From Microcella alkalica (GTDB taxonomy: Bacteria; Actinomycetota; Actinomycetes; Actinomycetales; Microbacteriaceae), in NCBI RefSeq assembly GCF_014137945.1, contig NZ_JACGWX010000003.1, positions 186,001 through 250,000 of the forward strand: a stretch of DNA of 64,000 nucleotides, written 5' to 3'. The stretch's first letter is position 1. Every line of letters starts with the position of its first letter. Below, one piece after another: positions 43,841-51,952 of this stretch. The translations under genes and the position numbers were made by a program. The notes below the pieces were generated by a model. That model had not been told where the DNA came from. It worked only from the letters and a program-made list of their open reading frames with translations, and searched no databases.

Positions 43841-45214
43841 CTAGAGCGCCTTGACCGCGCCGAGCACCTTCGTGAGCGACTCCTTCGCGTCGCCGAACAG
43901 GAGCGTCGTCTGCGGCTCGAACAGGAGCTCGTTCTCGATGCCGGCGAATCCGGGGCGCATGGAGCGCTTGAGGAAGACGACCTGACGCGCGGACGCGACA
44001 TCGAGGATGGGCATACCGTAGATCGGCGATCCGGGGCTCGACTTCGCCGCGGGGTTCACGACGTCGTTCGCGCCGACCACGAGAGCGACATCGGCGGTCT
44101 TGAACTGCGGGTTGACCTCGTCCATCTCCTGCAGCACCTCGTACGGGACGTTGGCCTCGGCGAGGAGCACGTTCATGTGCCCGGGCATGCGGCCGGCGAC
44201 GGGGTGGATGCCGAAGACGACCTCGATGCCCTTGGCCTCGAGCGTCGTGGCGAGCTCGGCCATCGTGTGCTGCGCCTGAGCGACGGCGAGGCCGTAACCG
44301 GGGACGACGATGACGCGCTGGGCATAGCCGAGCAGGATAGCGACGTCCTCCGCGCTCGACGAGCGCACCGGGCGGTCGGAGGCGATCGTCGAGCCCGCGG
44401 TCGATCCGCCCTTGAACGCCCCGAACAGGATGCCCGCGACGCTGCGCCCCATCGCCGACGCCATCGCGCGGGTCAGGATCGTGCCAGAGGCTCCGACGAG
44501 CGTGCCCGCGACGAGCAGGAGCGTGTTGCCGAGCACGAGGCCGGAAGCGGCGACCGTGAGGCCCGTGAAAGCGTTGAGCAGCGAGATCACGATCGGCACG
44601 TCCGCGCCGCCGACCGGCAGCACGAACAGCACGCCGAGCACGAGTCCGAGCGCGAGCAGCACGTACGCGGCTGTCGGGTCGCTGGTCACGACGAGCCAGC
44701 CCGCCGCGGCGACCGACGCGATCGCGACGACCGCCATGACGACCGGGCCGCCGGGGAAGACGATCGGTCGGGTCGGCATGAGCTCCTGCAGCTTCGCGAA
44801 GGTGATGACCGAGCCGGAGAACGAAACCGCGCCGACGAGCACCGTGAAGGCGACCGCGGCGACCGCGCCGATGCCCTCCACGTGCGTGAGCTCGAGCAGA
44901 GCGACGAGCGCCGCGGCGCCGCCGCCGACGCCGTTGAACAGCGCGACGAGCTGCGGCATCTGCGTCATCGCGACCTTCCGCGAGACCGGGGCCGCGATCG
45001 CCGAGCCGACGAGGATCGTCGCGATGATGAGCGCGACGTTGTCGAGCTCGGTCGACAGGAACACCGTCACGAGGGCGATGACCGCGCCGGCCGCGCCGAT
45101 GAGGTTGCCGCGTCGCGCCGACTTCGGCGAGCTGAGGCCCTTGAGGGCGAGGATGAAGCAGACCGCGGCGACCAGGTAGAGCAGCGCCGTCCATTCGACC
45201 GACAGGATGCTCAT
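43841..45214 (-). CDS. pntB: NAD(P) transhydrogenase subunit beta
   Basis: A 457-residue protein with eight or nine membrane helices (about 1-260) and a C-terminal NADP(H)-binding domain III (about 290-457; VIVVPGYGLAVAQAQH, GIHPVAGRMPGHMNVLLAEANVPYE, VGANDVVNPAAKSSPGSPIYGMPIL). With the two alpha subunits it uses the proton gradient to make NADPH from NADH. Its start overlaps pntAb by four bases. Confidence 0.97.
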   Translation of the reverse strand: MSILSVEWTALLYLVAAVCFILALKGLSSPKSARRGNLIGAAGAVIALVTVFLSTELDNVALIIATILVGSAIAAPVSRKVAMTQMPQLVALFNGVGGGAAALVALLELTHVEGIGAVAAVAFTVLVGAVSFSGSVITFAKLQELMPTRPIVFPGGPVVMAVVAIASVAAAGWLVVTSDPTAAYVLLALGLVLGVLFVLPVGGADVPIVISLLNAFTGLTVAASGLVLGNTLLLVAGTLVGASGTILTRAMASAMGRSVAGILFGAFKGGSTAGSTIASDRPVRSSSAEDVAILLGYAQRVIVVPGYGLAVAQAQHTMAELATTLEAKGIEVVFGIHPVAGRMPGHMNVLLAEANVPYEVLQEMDEVNPQFKTADVALVVGANDVVNPAAKSSPGSPIYGMPILDVASARQVVFLKRSMRPGFAGIENELLFEPQTTLLFGDAKESLTKVLGAVKAL

Positions 45215-45525
45215 CGCGCGCCCTCCTCGGTCGTCGCCTTCGCGACCGGCTTGCGCCCGCCGAACATCTCGAGCATGCGGTCGGTGACGACGAACCCGCC
45301 CACGAGGTTGATCGTCGCGAGAAGGACGGCGATGAGCGCGACGATCAGCAGACCGACGTTCTCGGCCTGACCGGCGACGATGATCGCGCCGACCAGGATG
45401 ATGCCGTGGATGGCGTTGGCGCCCGACATGAGGGGCGTGTGCAGGGTGCTGGAGACCTTCGAGACGACTTCGAAGCCGACGAAGACCGAGAGCACGAAGA
45501 AGGTCAGCAGGGTGATGGGGTCCAT
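45211..45525 (-). CDS. pntAb: NAD(P) transhydrogenase subunit alpha, membrane part
   Basis: A 104-residue protein with three membrane helices. It corresponds to the C-terminal membrane domain of the fused E. coli PntA, as in the three-subunit transhydrogenases of Rhodospirillum and many actinobacteria. SSTLHTPLMSGANAIHGIILVGA is the conserved stretch. It overlaps its neighbours on both sides by one to four bases, indicating a coupled operon. Confidence 0.96.
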   Translation of the reverse strand: MDPITLLTFFVLSVFVGFEVVSKVSSTLHTPLMSGANAIHGIILVGAIIVAGQAENVGLLIVALIAVLLATINLVGGFVVTDRMLEMFGGRKPVAKATTEEGAR

Positions 45526-46697
45526 CAGTGCGCTCCCGTCGTTCCGGTCGAGGAGGTGGCGGCGGCCGCGATCGCGGCGGCCGTGGGCTCGTGGCGCACC
45601 TCGCCCGCGTGGGCGAGGCAGGCGCCGGCGATGACCTCGTCGTCGAAGTCGGGCGCGATGACGCCCTCGACGGTCATGAGCCCGATGAGGTTGGCGATGT
45701 TCTGAGCGAGCAGGCGGCTCGCGTCGAAGGCCATGGTCGAGGGGGCGTCCTTCATCCCCACGATCGTGACGAATCCGCCGGAGACCTCGACCCGGGCATC
45801 CTCGCCCGCGACCGCGCCCTCGACGTTGCCGCCCGTCTCGGCGGCGAGGTCGACGATGACGGACCCGGACTTCATGCCCTGCAGCATCGATGCGGTGATG
45901 AGGCGCGGCGCCGGGCGGCCGGGGATGGCCGCCGTCGTGATGATGACGTCGGCGTCGGCGACGTGCGGCGCGAGCAGTTCGCGCTGGCGGTCGGCGCGGT
46001 CGGCGGCGAGCTCCTTGGCGTACCCGCCTGCGGCGTCGGCCGCGGCGTCGAGGTCGAGGTGGATGAACGTGCCGCCCATCGAGCGCACTTCATCGGCGGA
46101 TGCCGAGCGCACGTCGTACGCCGAGACCTTCGCACCGAGGCGCTTCGCCGTCGCGATCGCCTGCAAGCCCGCGACGCCGGCGCCGAGCACGAGGACGCGC
46201 GCGGGCGGGATCGTGCCGGCCGCGGTCATGTAGAGCGGGAAGAAGCGCGGGAAGCGCATCCCCGCCTCAAGGACGCAGCGGTAGCCCGCGATGAGCGACT
46301 GCGAGGTGAGGGCGTCCATCGACTGCGCGCGCGAGATGCGCGGGATGAGCTCGAGCGAGAAGGCGGTGACGCCATGCGCGGCGAACGCTGCGACCCCCTC
46401 GAGCTCGGAGGCGGGGGAGCCGAAGCCCACCGTGACTGCGCCGCTCGGCAGCGAGGCGATCGTCGCGCCGTCGAGCGGACGCACGTGCGCGAGCACGTCG
46501 ACGCCGCTCAGGTCGATCGCGTCGACGAGCGTCGCGCCCGCTGCCTCGTAGTCGGCGTCGGCGTAGCCGGCGGCGAGACCGGCGCTTCTCTCGATCGTCA
46601 CGGTGAGGCCGTTCTTCAGATACTGCGCCGTCGAAGCGGGTGTCGCGGCGACGCGGCGCTCCCCCTCGATCGGTTCGCGGCGGACGGCGATGTCCAT
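45525..46697 (-). CDS. pntAa: NAD(P) transhydrogenase subunit alpha, NAD-binding part
   Basis: A 390-residue soluble domain I of proton-translocating transhydrogenase, related to alanine dehydrogenase. The N-terminus RREPIEGERRVAATPAS, the dinucleotide-binding VLVLGAGVAGLQAIATAKRLGA with DVRSA at the strand end, and RPAPRLITASMLQGMKSGSVIVDLA are characteristic. It heads the pntAa-pntAb-pntB operon. A GATACAGT stretch about 40 bases before the ATG on the minus strand may be the -10 element. Confidence 0.96.
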   Translation of the reverse strand: MDIAVRREPIEGERRVAATPASTAQYLKNGLTVTIERSAGLAAGYADADYEAAGATLVDAIDLSGVDVLAHVRPLDGATIASLPSGAVTVGFGSPASELEGVAAFAAHGVTAFSLELIPRISRAQSMDALTSQSLIAGYRCVLEAGMRFPRFFPLYMTAAGTIPPARVLVLGAGVAGLQAIATAKRLGAKVSAYDVRSASADEVRSMGGTFIHLDLDAAADAAGGYAKELAADRADRQRELLAPHVADADVIITTAAIPGRPAPRLITASMLQGMKSGSVIVDLAAETGGNVEGAVAGEDARVEVSGGFVTIVGMKDAPSTMAFDASRLLAQNIANLIGLMTVEGVIAPDFDDEVIAGACLAHAGEVRHEPTAAAIAAAATSSTGTTGAH

Positions 46698-46763
46698 GCA
46701 GCTCCCTCGGTCGTGTGCTGTGGTGTTGGTGCACTGTATCCATCAGGAGCGTGGGAATCGATG

Positions 46764-46787
46764 TTCATTCTGACTGGACAGAGTGAA
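46764..46787. promoter_or_regulatory. 24-bp inverted repeat between the pnt operon and the diiron-enzyme operon
   Basis: TTCATTCTG and CAGAGTGAA match at eight of nine positions around a six-base ACTGGA spacer. It lies 66 bases upstream of pntAa and 122 bases upstream of the 42-aa ORF, so it may be a shared operator. No gene was seen elsewhere in 46698-46909. Confidence 0.45.
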
Positions 46788-46909
46788 GGAACAGCGAATC
46801 TTTCGCATGAGGAAAGACGGACGAGCGGGAACAGCACTCCGGCGCTCGGCAGGAGAGCCAAAGAGTGACTCGCGCAACCCCGTTTCGCGCAGCGGGCGAT
46901 CACGGAAAC

Positions 46910-47038
46910 ATGGCTCGCATGATCAAGAGAGCTATCGGAGCAGCGATCGTCGCCTGGGCCGCTCGACGAGTCGTCGCAGGCATCGAACGCAGGCGGTCTC
47001 GCCGCCGAGTGCGGTCCTACCCGAATCCCGCGCTGTGA
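46910..47038 (+). CDS. 42-aa basic peptide with one hydrophobic helix
   Basis: A short ORF beginning MARMIKRAIGAAIVAW with a single amphipathic or membrane-binding helix and then an Arg-rich run (ERRRSRRRVRS). Its stop overlaps the GTG start of the next gene (GTGA), the same junction used in the rest of the operon, which supports it being translated. GGAAAC before the ATG is a weak ribosome site. No family was recognised. A role as membrane tether or translation-coupling leader is possible but speculative. Confidence 0.55.
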   Translation: MARMIKRAIGAAIVAWAARRVVAGIERRRSRRRVRSYPNPAL

Positions 47039-48081
47039 CGCGCGCCGTGCAGACCATGCGCGCCCCCGGATCCCGCGGCGCTGTCAGCGCTGCCGTGATC
47101 GACGTCCTTCTCGCCGACCCCGACGCCGCCGACGGCCCGCTCGAGCGCCTTCGCGAAGCGACCGACGGTCGCGCAGCGGCGGATGCCCTCCTCGACGAGG
47201 ATCTGCAGCTCGCCCTCTTCCTCCTCTACGAGCAGCACTACACGGGGATGGACGCGGCGAGCGAGCGGTGGGAGTGGGACTCCCGTCTGATCGCGGCGCG
47301 ACGGACGCTCGAGAGGCTCCACGAGTCCGAGCTCACGGCCCGCGTCACCATTCCGGGCACTCCGGAGGCCGAGGCGTCCGCCGTCGCGGAGACGCTGTTC
47401 GCACTGACCACGCCGACTCCCGGCCCGAGCCTCGCCCGGGCGGTGGCCGCCGACGCAACAGCCGACCAGCTTCGCGAGTTCCTCATCCTGCGCTCCATCT
47501 ACACGCTCAAAGAGGCGGACCCGCACAGCTGGGGGATCCCGCGACTGCGCGGGCGACCCAAGGCAGCCCTGGTAGAGGTTCAGAGCGACGAGTACGGCGG
47601 CGGCCGACCCGAACGGGTCCACGCGACGATGTTCGCCCGGGCGATGCGCGCCGCCGGGCTCGACGACGCCTACGGGGCCTACCTCGACGCCGTCCCCGCG
47701 GCGACGCTCGCCTCGATGAACACGATGTCGATGTTCGGGCTCCACCGTCGGTGGATAGGGGCCCTGTGCGGCCACCTCGCCGCGTTCGAGATGACCTCGT
47801 CGCTGCCCAGCCGAATGGTCGCCAAAGGAGTCCGCCGACTCGGCTTCGGCGACGAGGTCGCGGCCTACTTCGACGAGCACGTGGAAGCGGATGCCGTGCA
47901 TGAGCAGGTCGCGGCGCGGGACCTCGCTGGCGGCCTGGCCGAGCAGCAGCCCGAACTCGTCGAGGACATCCTCTTCGGCGCCGCCGCCTGTCTCCTCGTC
48001 GACGGCCTCGCGGCGGAGCATGCGCGGCTCGCGTGGGCAGAGGATCGGAGCGCCCTGCGGGATGCGACGGTCGGGGTGTGA
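47035..48081 (+). CDS. Iron-containing redox enzyme, haem-oxygenase-like diiron fold
   Basis: A 348-residue helical protein of the iron-containing redox enzyme family (Haem_oxygenase_2-like, HDO superfamily). Likely metal-ligand segments are YEQHYTG (about residue 65), QSDEYGGGRPERVHATMFARAM (about 183-203), FEMTSS, and YFDEHVEADAVHEQVAARDLA (about 280-300), giving the E/H...E...H pattern of this fold. Relatives use O2 for N-oxygenation, decarboxylation or C-C cleavage; the substrate here is unknown. The GTG at 47035 gives a coupled start with the 42-aa ORF. The glycosyltransferase start overlaps its stop. Confidence 0.85.
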   Translation: MTRAVQTMRAPGSRGAVSAAVIDVLLADPDAADGPLERLREATDGRAAADALLDEDLQLALFLLYEQHYTGMDAASERWEWDSRLIAARRTLERLHESELTARVTIPGTPEAEASAVAETLFALTTPTPGPSLARAVAADATADQLREFLILRSIYTLKEADPHSWGIPRLRGRPKAALVEVQSDEYGGGRPERVHATMFARAMRAAGLDDAYGAYLDAVPAATLASMNTMSMFGLHRRWIGALCGHLAAFEMTSSLPSRMVAKGVRRLGFGDEVAAYFDEHVEADAVHEQVAARDLAGGLAEQQPELVEDILFGAAACLLVDGLAAEHARLAWAEDRSALRDATVGV

Positions 48082-49052
48082 TCGGGCGCGAGCTCGGGGA
48101 TTGCGAGTACCTGATCCCTCTCCGATGGAATGATGACGGCCCGCTCGAGGAGTTCACCGCCTATCTCCGCGAGATCGCACTGGCGATGCCCGTCACCGTC
48201 GTCGACGGCTCGCCGGAGGCGCTCTGGCGCCACCACCGGGAGGTCTGGAGCGGCATCGCCGCTCGCCACCTCCGGGCGCCCGGCCGGACGGGGAACGGGA
48301 AGACGGATGGCGTGCTCGCGGGCCTCGCCGTGACGACTGCTGTCGTGGTCGTCATCGCCGACGACGACGTCCGTTGGGGTCGTGCCGGACTCACTCGGGC
48401 TCTCAGCCTGCTCGACGGCGCCGCGATCGTGCGCCCTCAGAACGTCTTCGATCCCCTTCCGTGGCACGCGAGATGGGACACCGCTCGCAGCCTCATCAAC
48501 CGCTCGATGCGCTCGGATTACCCCGGCACCCTCGTGCTCCGTCGTGCGGCGCTCCCGTCCGACTCCGACGGCGCTCCGCACTACGACGGCGATGCGCTCT
48601 TCGAGAACCTCGAGCTCATCCGCACCGTGATCGCGCGCGGCGGACGCGAGGTCCGCGCGGACGACCTCTTCGTGCAACGGCGACCGCCGACCGTTCGACG
48701 ATTCATCGAGCAGAGAGTGCGGCAGGCCTACGACAGCGGCGCGCAGCCCTGGCGGCTCGCCGTCGAACTGGCCGTGCTGCCGAGCATCCTCCTCGCGGAG
48801 CGTCCCCTCCGGCGCGGGCTCCTCGTCGCCGCCGCGACCGTCCTGCTCGCGGAGATCGGACTGCGGCGAGCGCACGGGCGCGAGGTCTTCCCCGCGAGCT
48901 CGGCAGCGTGGGCTCCCCTCTGGGGGCTCGAGAGGATGATCTGCGCCTGGATCGCCGTGCTGCATCGAGCAGCAGGCGGGATGCCGTACCGAGGGCGGCG
49001 GCTGCGGCTGGCCGCCCACAGCGTGCGTCACCTCCGGAGAGCCCATGCCTGA
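48078..49052 (+). CDS. Family-2-like glycosyltransferase with C-terminal membrane segments
   Basis: A 324-residue protein. The N-terminal part resembles a GT-A nucleotide-sugar fold: CEYLIPLRWND, MPVTVVDGSPE, then VVVVIADDDVRWG with the metal-binding acidic motif (about residue 95-105), and YPGTLVLRRAAL. The C-terminal part has two hydrophobic stretches (about 225-265 and 280-300), so it is probably membrane-bound. Donor and acceptor are unknown. The GTG start overlaps the previous stop (GTGA), and its last eight bases overlap the CDGSH gene. Confidence 0.75.
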   Translation: MIGRELGDCEYLIPLRWNDDGPLEEFTAYLREIALAMPVTVVDGSPEALWRHHREVWSGIAARHLRAPGRTGNGKTDGVLAGLAVTTAVVVVIADDDVRWGRAGLTRALSLLDGAAIVRPQNVFDPLPWHARWDTARSLINRSMRSDYPGTLVLRRAALPSDSDGAPHYDGDALFENLELIRTVIARGGREVRADDLFVQRRPPTVRRFIEQRVRQAYDSGAQPWRLAVELAVLPSILLAERPLRRGLLVAAATVLLAEIGLRRAHGREVFPASSAAWAPLWGLERMICAWIAVLHRAAGGMPYRGRRLRLAAHSVRHLRRAHA

Positions 49053-49260
49053 GGCGGGGTGGCGAGGCGACGGGCCCGGCGAGATCATCGTCTGCCCGAA
49101 CGGGCCGCTGCTCGTGCGCGGCGACGTCGATCTCGTCGACGCGGACGGAGCTCCCGTCGAACGCCGTCGTGCGACCGTCGCCGTCTGCCGGTGCGGGGCG
49201 TCCGCCATCAAGCCGTGGTGCGACGGCAGTCACAAGCTGATGCCGCGCGACGAGCCGTGA
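49045..49260 (+). CDS. CDGSH iron-sulfur domain protein
   Basis: A 71-residue protein ending in the CDGSH motif CRCGASAIKPWCDGSHK, whose three Cys and one His bind a labile [2Fe-2S] cluster. The first 45 residues form the strand-rich mitoNEET-like lead-in. Such proteins transfer clusters or electrons; as the last member of this operon it may supply electrons or iron-sulfur chemistry to the diiron enzyme, which is inference. It overlaps the glycosyltransferase by eight bases. Confidence 0.93.
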   Translation: MPEAGWRGDGPGEIIVCPNGPLLVRGDVDLVDADGAPVERRRATVAVCRCGASAIKPWCDGSHKLMPRDEP

Positions 49261-49268
49261 GCGCTGGG

Positions 49269-49274
49269 TAGCGT
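49269..49274 (+). promoter_or_regulatory. Leaderless-type -10 box (TAGCGT)
   Basis: TAGCGT lies six bases before the ATG at 49281. Confidence 0.5.
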
Positions 49275-49280
49275 GAGGCC

Positions 49281-49835
49281 ATGTCACGCCTCGTGTACTC
49301 GGTCGCTTGCTCTCTCGACGGTTACAACTCCGACGCAGGGGGCGGCTTCGACTGGGCCCTCCCGAGCGACGAGGTCGTCAGGGCGATCAATGACGACATG
49401 GACGGCATCTGCACGTTCCTCTACGGACGGCGGATGTACGAGACGATGTCCGGCTGGGAGACCGAGCCGGAGTGGGCCGACACCCCACAGATGGCGCGCT
49501 TCGCCGAGATCTGGCAGCGCGCGGAGAAGGTCGTCTACTCTCGGACCCTCGAGCGCGTTGTCACAACGAGGACGCGGCTCGAGCGCGAGCTCACCGCTGA
49601 GTCGATCGCACGCGCCCTCGACTCGGCTGCCGGGGACGTGACGATCGAGGGGCCGACCCTCGCCGCGACGGCCTTCCGGCTCGGCCTCGTCGACGTCGTC
49701 CAGCTCCTGATCTGCCCCGTGATCGTCGGCGGCGGCATCCGCGCCCTCCCCGACGATGCGCGTCTCGCCCTGCGGCTCGTACGCGAGCGGCGGTTCGAGA
49801 ACGGCATGGTGCAGATCACGTACGAGCGGCTCTGA
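49281..49835 (+). CDS. Dihydrofolate-reductase-family protein (RibD C-terminal type)
   Basis: A 184-residue protein of the DHFR/RibD C-terminal fold common in actinobacteria (YyaP/YwjB-like). Motifs are VACSLDGYNSDAGGGFDW at the N-terminus, TFLYGRRMYETM, KVVYSRTLERVVTT, and ITIEGPTLAATAFRLGLVDVVQLLICPVIVGGG-type region near the end. The NADPH-binding glycine turns are present; the substrate is not known and it is unlikely to be the essential FolA. It may have its own leaderless promoter despite lying just after the CDGSH gene. Confidence 0.9.
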   Translation: MSRLVYSVACSLDGYNSDAGGGFDWALPSDEVVRAINDDMDGICTFLYGRRMYETMSGWETEPEWADTPQMARFAEIWQRAEKVVYSRTLERVVTTRTRLERELTAESIARALDSAAGDVTIEGPTLAATAFRLGLVDVVQLLICPVIVGGGIRALPDDARLALRLVRERRFENGMVQITYERL

Positions 49836-49844
49836 GCGCCCGCG

Positions 49845-50069
49845 TCAGCCGACGATGAGGAGCACCGCGGCGATCGCCGAGAGCACGGCGATGGCGAGAG
49901 CGATCGCGATGAGCACGACGTGCACGTGGAAGAAGGCGGTCGGCCGACCGTCGGCATCGCGCGAGCGGGGGTCGGCGGCGATGCGCGGGTAGAACCGCGG
50001 CCACACGACGATATTGAAGACGGCGCCGAGAAGCAGAGCGATGATGGCGGTGACGACAGGAGCATCCAT
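49845..50069 (-). CDS. SCO4848-type small membrane protein
   Basis: A 74-residue protein with two hydrophobic helices (about 5-25 and 50-73) joined by a polar loop (YPRIAADPRSRDADGRPTAFFHVH). This pattern matches the small SCO4848-like membrane proteins widespread in actinobacteria. Function is unknown. It converges on the DHFR-family gene with nine bases between the stops. Confidence 0.8.
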   Translation of the reverse strand: MDAPVVTAIIALLLGAVFNIVVWPRFYPRIAADPRSRDADGRPTAFFHVHVVLIAIALAIAVLSAIAAVLLIVG

Positions 50070-50110
50070 TGTTCGACGCTAGCGCGCTCGAGCGAGCTCC
50101 GAACGAGCGA

Positions 50111-50138
50111 GAACCCCGGCGCAGCCGAGCCGGGGTTC
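50111..50138 (-). terminator. Hairpin terminator after tRNA-Ala
   Basis: GAACCCCGGC and GCCGGGGTTC form a perfect 10-bp stem with an eight-base loop, starting 10 bases after the tRNA 3' end. TTCTC follows on the minus strand, giving a weak U-rich end. Confidence 0.8.
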
Positions 50139-50148
50139 TGCGTTCCGG

Positions 50149-50221
50149 TGGACCTGAGGGGATTCGAACCCCTGACCTCTTCATTGCGAACGAAGCGCGC
50201 TACCAACTGCGCCACAGGCCC
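50149..50221 (-). tRNA. tRNA-Ala (anticodon CGC)
   Basis: The complementary strand folds into a 73-base cloverleaf: acceptor GGGCCTG with CAGGTCC (one G-U pair), D stem GCGC with GCGC, anticodon stem CTTCG with TGAAG and loop TTCGCAA giving anticodon CGC (GCG codons), and T arm AGGGG TTCGAAT CCCCT. The discriminator is A; the full CCA is not encoded. The CGC anticodon suits a GC-rich genome. Confidence 0.95.
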
Positions 50222-50269
50222 GTGAACGACGACAACACTATCACTGCGGACGAGGGCGTCCGCACGTGC

Positions 50270-51265
50270 TCAGCCGGCCGCGCGACGCCGGGCGAGCACC
50301 TCGTCGAGGTCGGGCGCCGCGGTCGGCAGCCCGTCGAGGAGACCCATGCGCGCGAACCGGCTCACGGGCTCGGAGGTGCTGCGCCCGGTCGCGTCAGCAG
50401 CAGGGACGGCGACCGGAGCGGCAGGAACGGGGGCCGCCTCGGCGAGGTGCGAGGCGGCGGGGGATGCGGCGCTCGCGACCGCGGGCGCGCTCGGCGCCGT
50501 CGCTGCGCGCTGCGCTCTCTCCGCCTCGGCCGCGGCGGCGGCGAGCACCGCGGTGTGGTCGATCGAGCCGAGGCCGGGGCGGCCGGAGCTCGCGGTGGGC
50601 ACCGCGAGGTAGCGCGGCTTCGGCAGCGGCACGGGCGTCCAGTCGCGCGGCTCGGCGGCGCGGGAGGACGACTCGGCGGCAACGGCGAAATCCACGAATC
50701 GCGGGGCGCGGCGGGGCGCGGAGACTCCGGTCGAGCGGCGGCGCGTGGCGCGAGCGAGCCCAACGAGCAGAGTGATCCCGCTCACGACGATGAACGCGGA
50801 GAGGGTCGTCCAGGCCCACGCCCCTGTCGCGGCCGACGCGACGGCACCGATGACGGCAGCGAGCGTGAGCAGCGACGTGACCAGCCGGGAGCGGCGCACG
50901 CGCGCCTGTCCGCGCTGGGCGGCATCGACCTCCGCGGCGAGACCGGGAGCGGTCTGCTGCAGCCGTTCGCGAACCGCTCGCTGCGCGGCGGCCTCGCGAG
51001 CCCGGGCGATCGCCTGCTCCTCGCGGTGACGCGCCGCGAGAGTGCGCTCCTGGTTGGCGACCTCGCGCGCCGTCATCTCGGCCCGCACCGCCTCGGGCAG
51101 CTCGGCTGTCTGCGCCATGATGCGCAGGGTCTGCTGCAGTCGCAGGGCGTTCCGCTCGGTCGACAGGTACTCGGTTCGGCGGCGCCACATCGGCACGAGG
51201 TAGACGAGCCAGAGCCCCGCGGCAAGCGCGATGAGGATCGCCGTTCCGCCGCCTGTGAACTCCAT
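50270..51265 (-). CDS. Membrane protein with coiled coil and Ala/Pro-rich tail
   Basis: A 331-residue protein. An N-terminal helix (about 8-26, ILIALAAGLWLVYLVPMW) is followed by a long, highly charged region that should form a coiled coil (about 30-115). A hydrophobic pair (about 130-180) precedes a low-complexity Ala/Ser/Pro tail ending DLDEVLARRRAAG. Proteins of this layout sit next to galU in related actinobacteria, but no function was recognised. The ATG is 27 bases after the end of the acetyltransferase gene on the same strand. Confidence 0.75.
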   Translation of the reverse strand: MEFTGGGTAILIALAAGLWLVYLVPMWRRRTEYLSTERNALRLQQTLRIMAQTAELPEAVRAEMTAREVANQERTLAARHREEQAIARAREAAAQRAVRERLQQTAPGLAAEVDAAQRGQARVRRSRLVTSLLTLAAVIGAVASAATGAWAWTTLSAFIVVSGITLLVGLARATRRRSTGVSAPRRAPRFVDFAVAAESSSRAAEPRDWTPVPLPKPRYLAVPTASSGRPGLGSIDHTAVLAAAAAEAERAQRAATAPSAPAVASAASPAASHLAEAAPVPAAPVAVPAADATGRSTSEPVSRFARMGLLDGLPTAAPDLDEVLARRRAAG

Positions 51266-51292
51266 GGCCGCAACGGTATGCCCGAGCGGACG

Positions 51293-51946
51293 CTACGGCA
51301 GGGCGATCCCCCGGCGTGCCGCGATGAGGTCGACCTCGGGGATGCTCGCTGCCGTCGCGGGGGCGCGTCCGGCCCGCCAGCGCTGCAGAACCCCCTGCGG
51401 CACCTCTTCGACCGTGAGCGCGAAGCAGAAGTGATCGCGCCAGTCGCCGTTGATGTGGATGTATCGGCGACGAAGACCCTCGTAGCGGAAGCCGAGCTTC
51501 TCCACGACTCGGAGGCTCGGGCCGTTCTCAGGGCGGATGCAGATCTCCATCCGGTGCAGCCCGAGGGTGAAGAAGACGTGGTCGGTCGCGAGGGCGACGG
51601 CGGTGGGGGTGATTCCGCGACCGGCGAAGCGCTCCCCCACCCAGTAGCCGATCGTCGCGGAGGCGAGCGAGCCGTAGGTCATGCCGGAGACGTTGAGCTG
51701 ACCGGCGAGCTCCCCGCCGCTCTCGATGACGAACGGCAGCCCTGATCCGGTGCGGGCGGCGGCGAGGAGGCCCCGGATGCTCCCCCGCGTGTCCCACGAC
51801 ACGGGAGCGACGGGGCTCGTCGCCTCCCACGGGCGCAGCCACGCGCGGTTCGCGAGCAGCTCGCGCTCGAGCGCCTTGGCGTCGCGGACGCGGATGGGCC
51901 GGAGAGTCGTGGCCCCGTCGCGGAGGGTCGGGATGCTCGTCGCCAC
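51293..51946 (-). CDS. RimJ/RimL-type GNAT acetyltransferase
   Basis: A 217-residue GNAT enzyme of the ribosomal-protein-alanine acetyltransferase type. LRPIRVRDAKALERELLANRAWLRPWE is the typical N-terminus; IGYWVGERFAGRGITPTAVALATDHVFF is motif A and the acetyl-CoA site; NGPSLRVVEKLGFRYEGL is motif B, followed by WRDHFCFALTVEE. The target is probably the N-terminus of a ribosomal protein, but this is by family only. A GTG start at 51946 is used. It lies six bases after galU on the same strand, so the two are probably co-transcribed. Confidence 0.92.
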   Translation of the reverse strand: MATSIPTLRDGATTLRPIRVRDAKALERELLANRAWLRPWEATSPVAPVSWDTRGSIRGLLAAARTGSGLPFVIESGGELAGQLNVSGMTYGSLASATIGYWVGERFAGRGITPTAVALATDHVFFTLGLHRMEICIRPENGPSLRVVEKLGFRYEGLRRRYIHINGDWRDHFCFALTVEEVPQGVLQRWRAGRAPATAASIPEVDLIAARRGIALP

Positions 51947-51952
51947 TGCCGG

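Noticed and set aside
43464-45194. 576-codon minus-strand frame over pntB
   Set aside because: It is the out-of-frame shadow of pntB on the same strand, rich in Arg and Ala, without a recognised domain.
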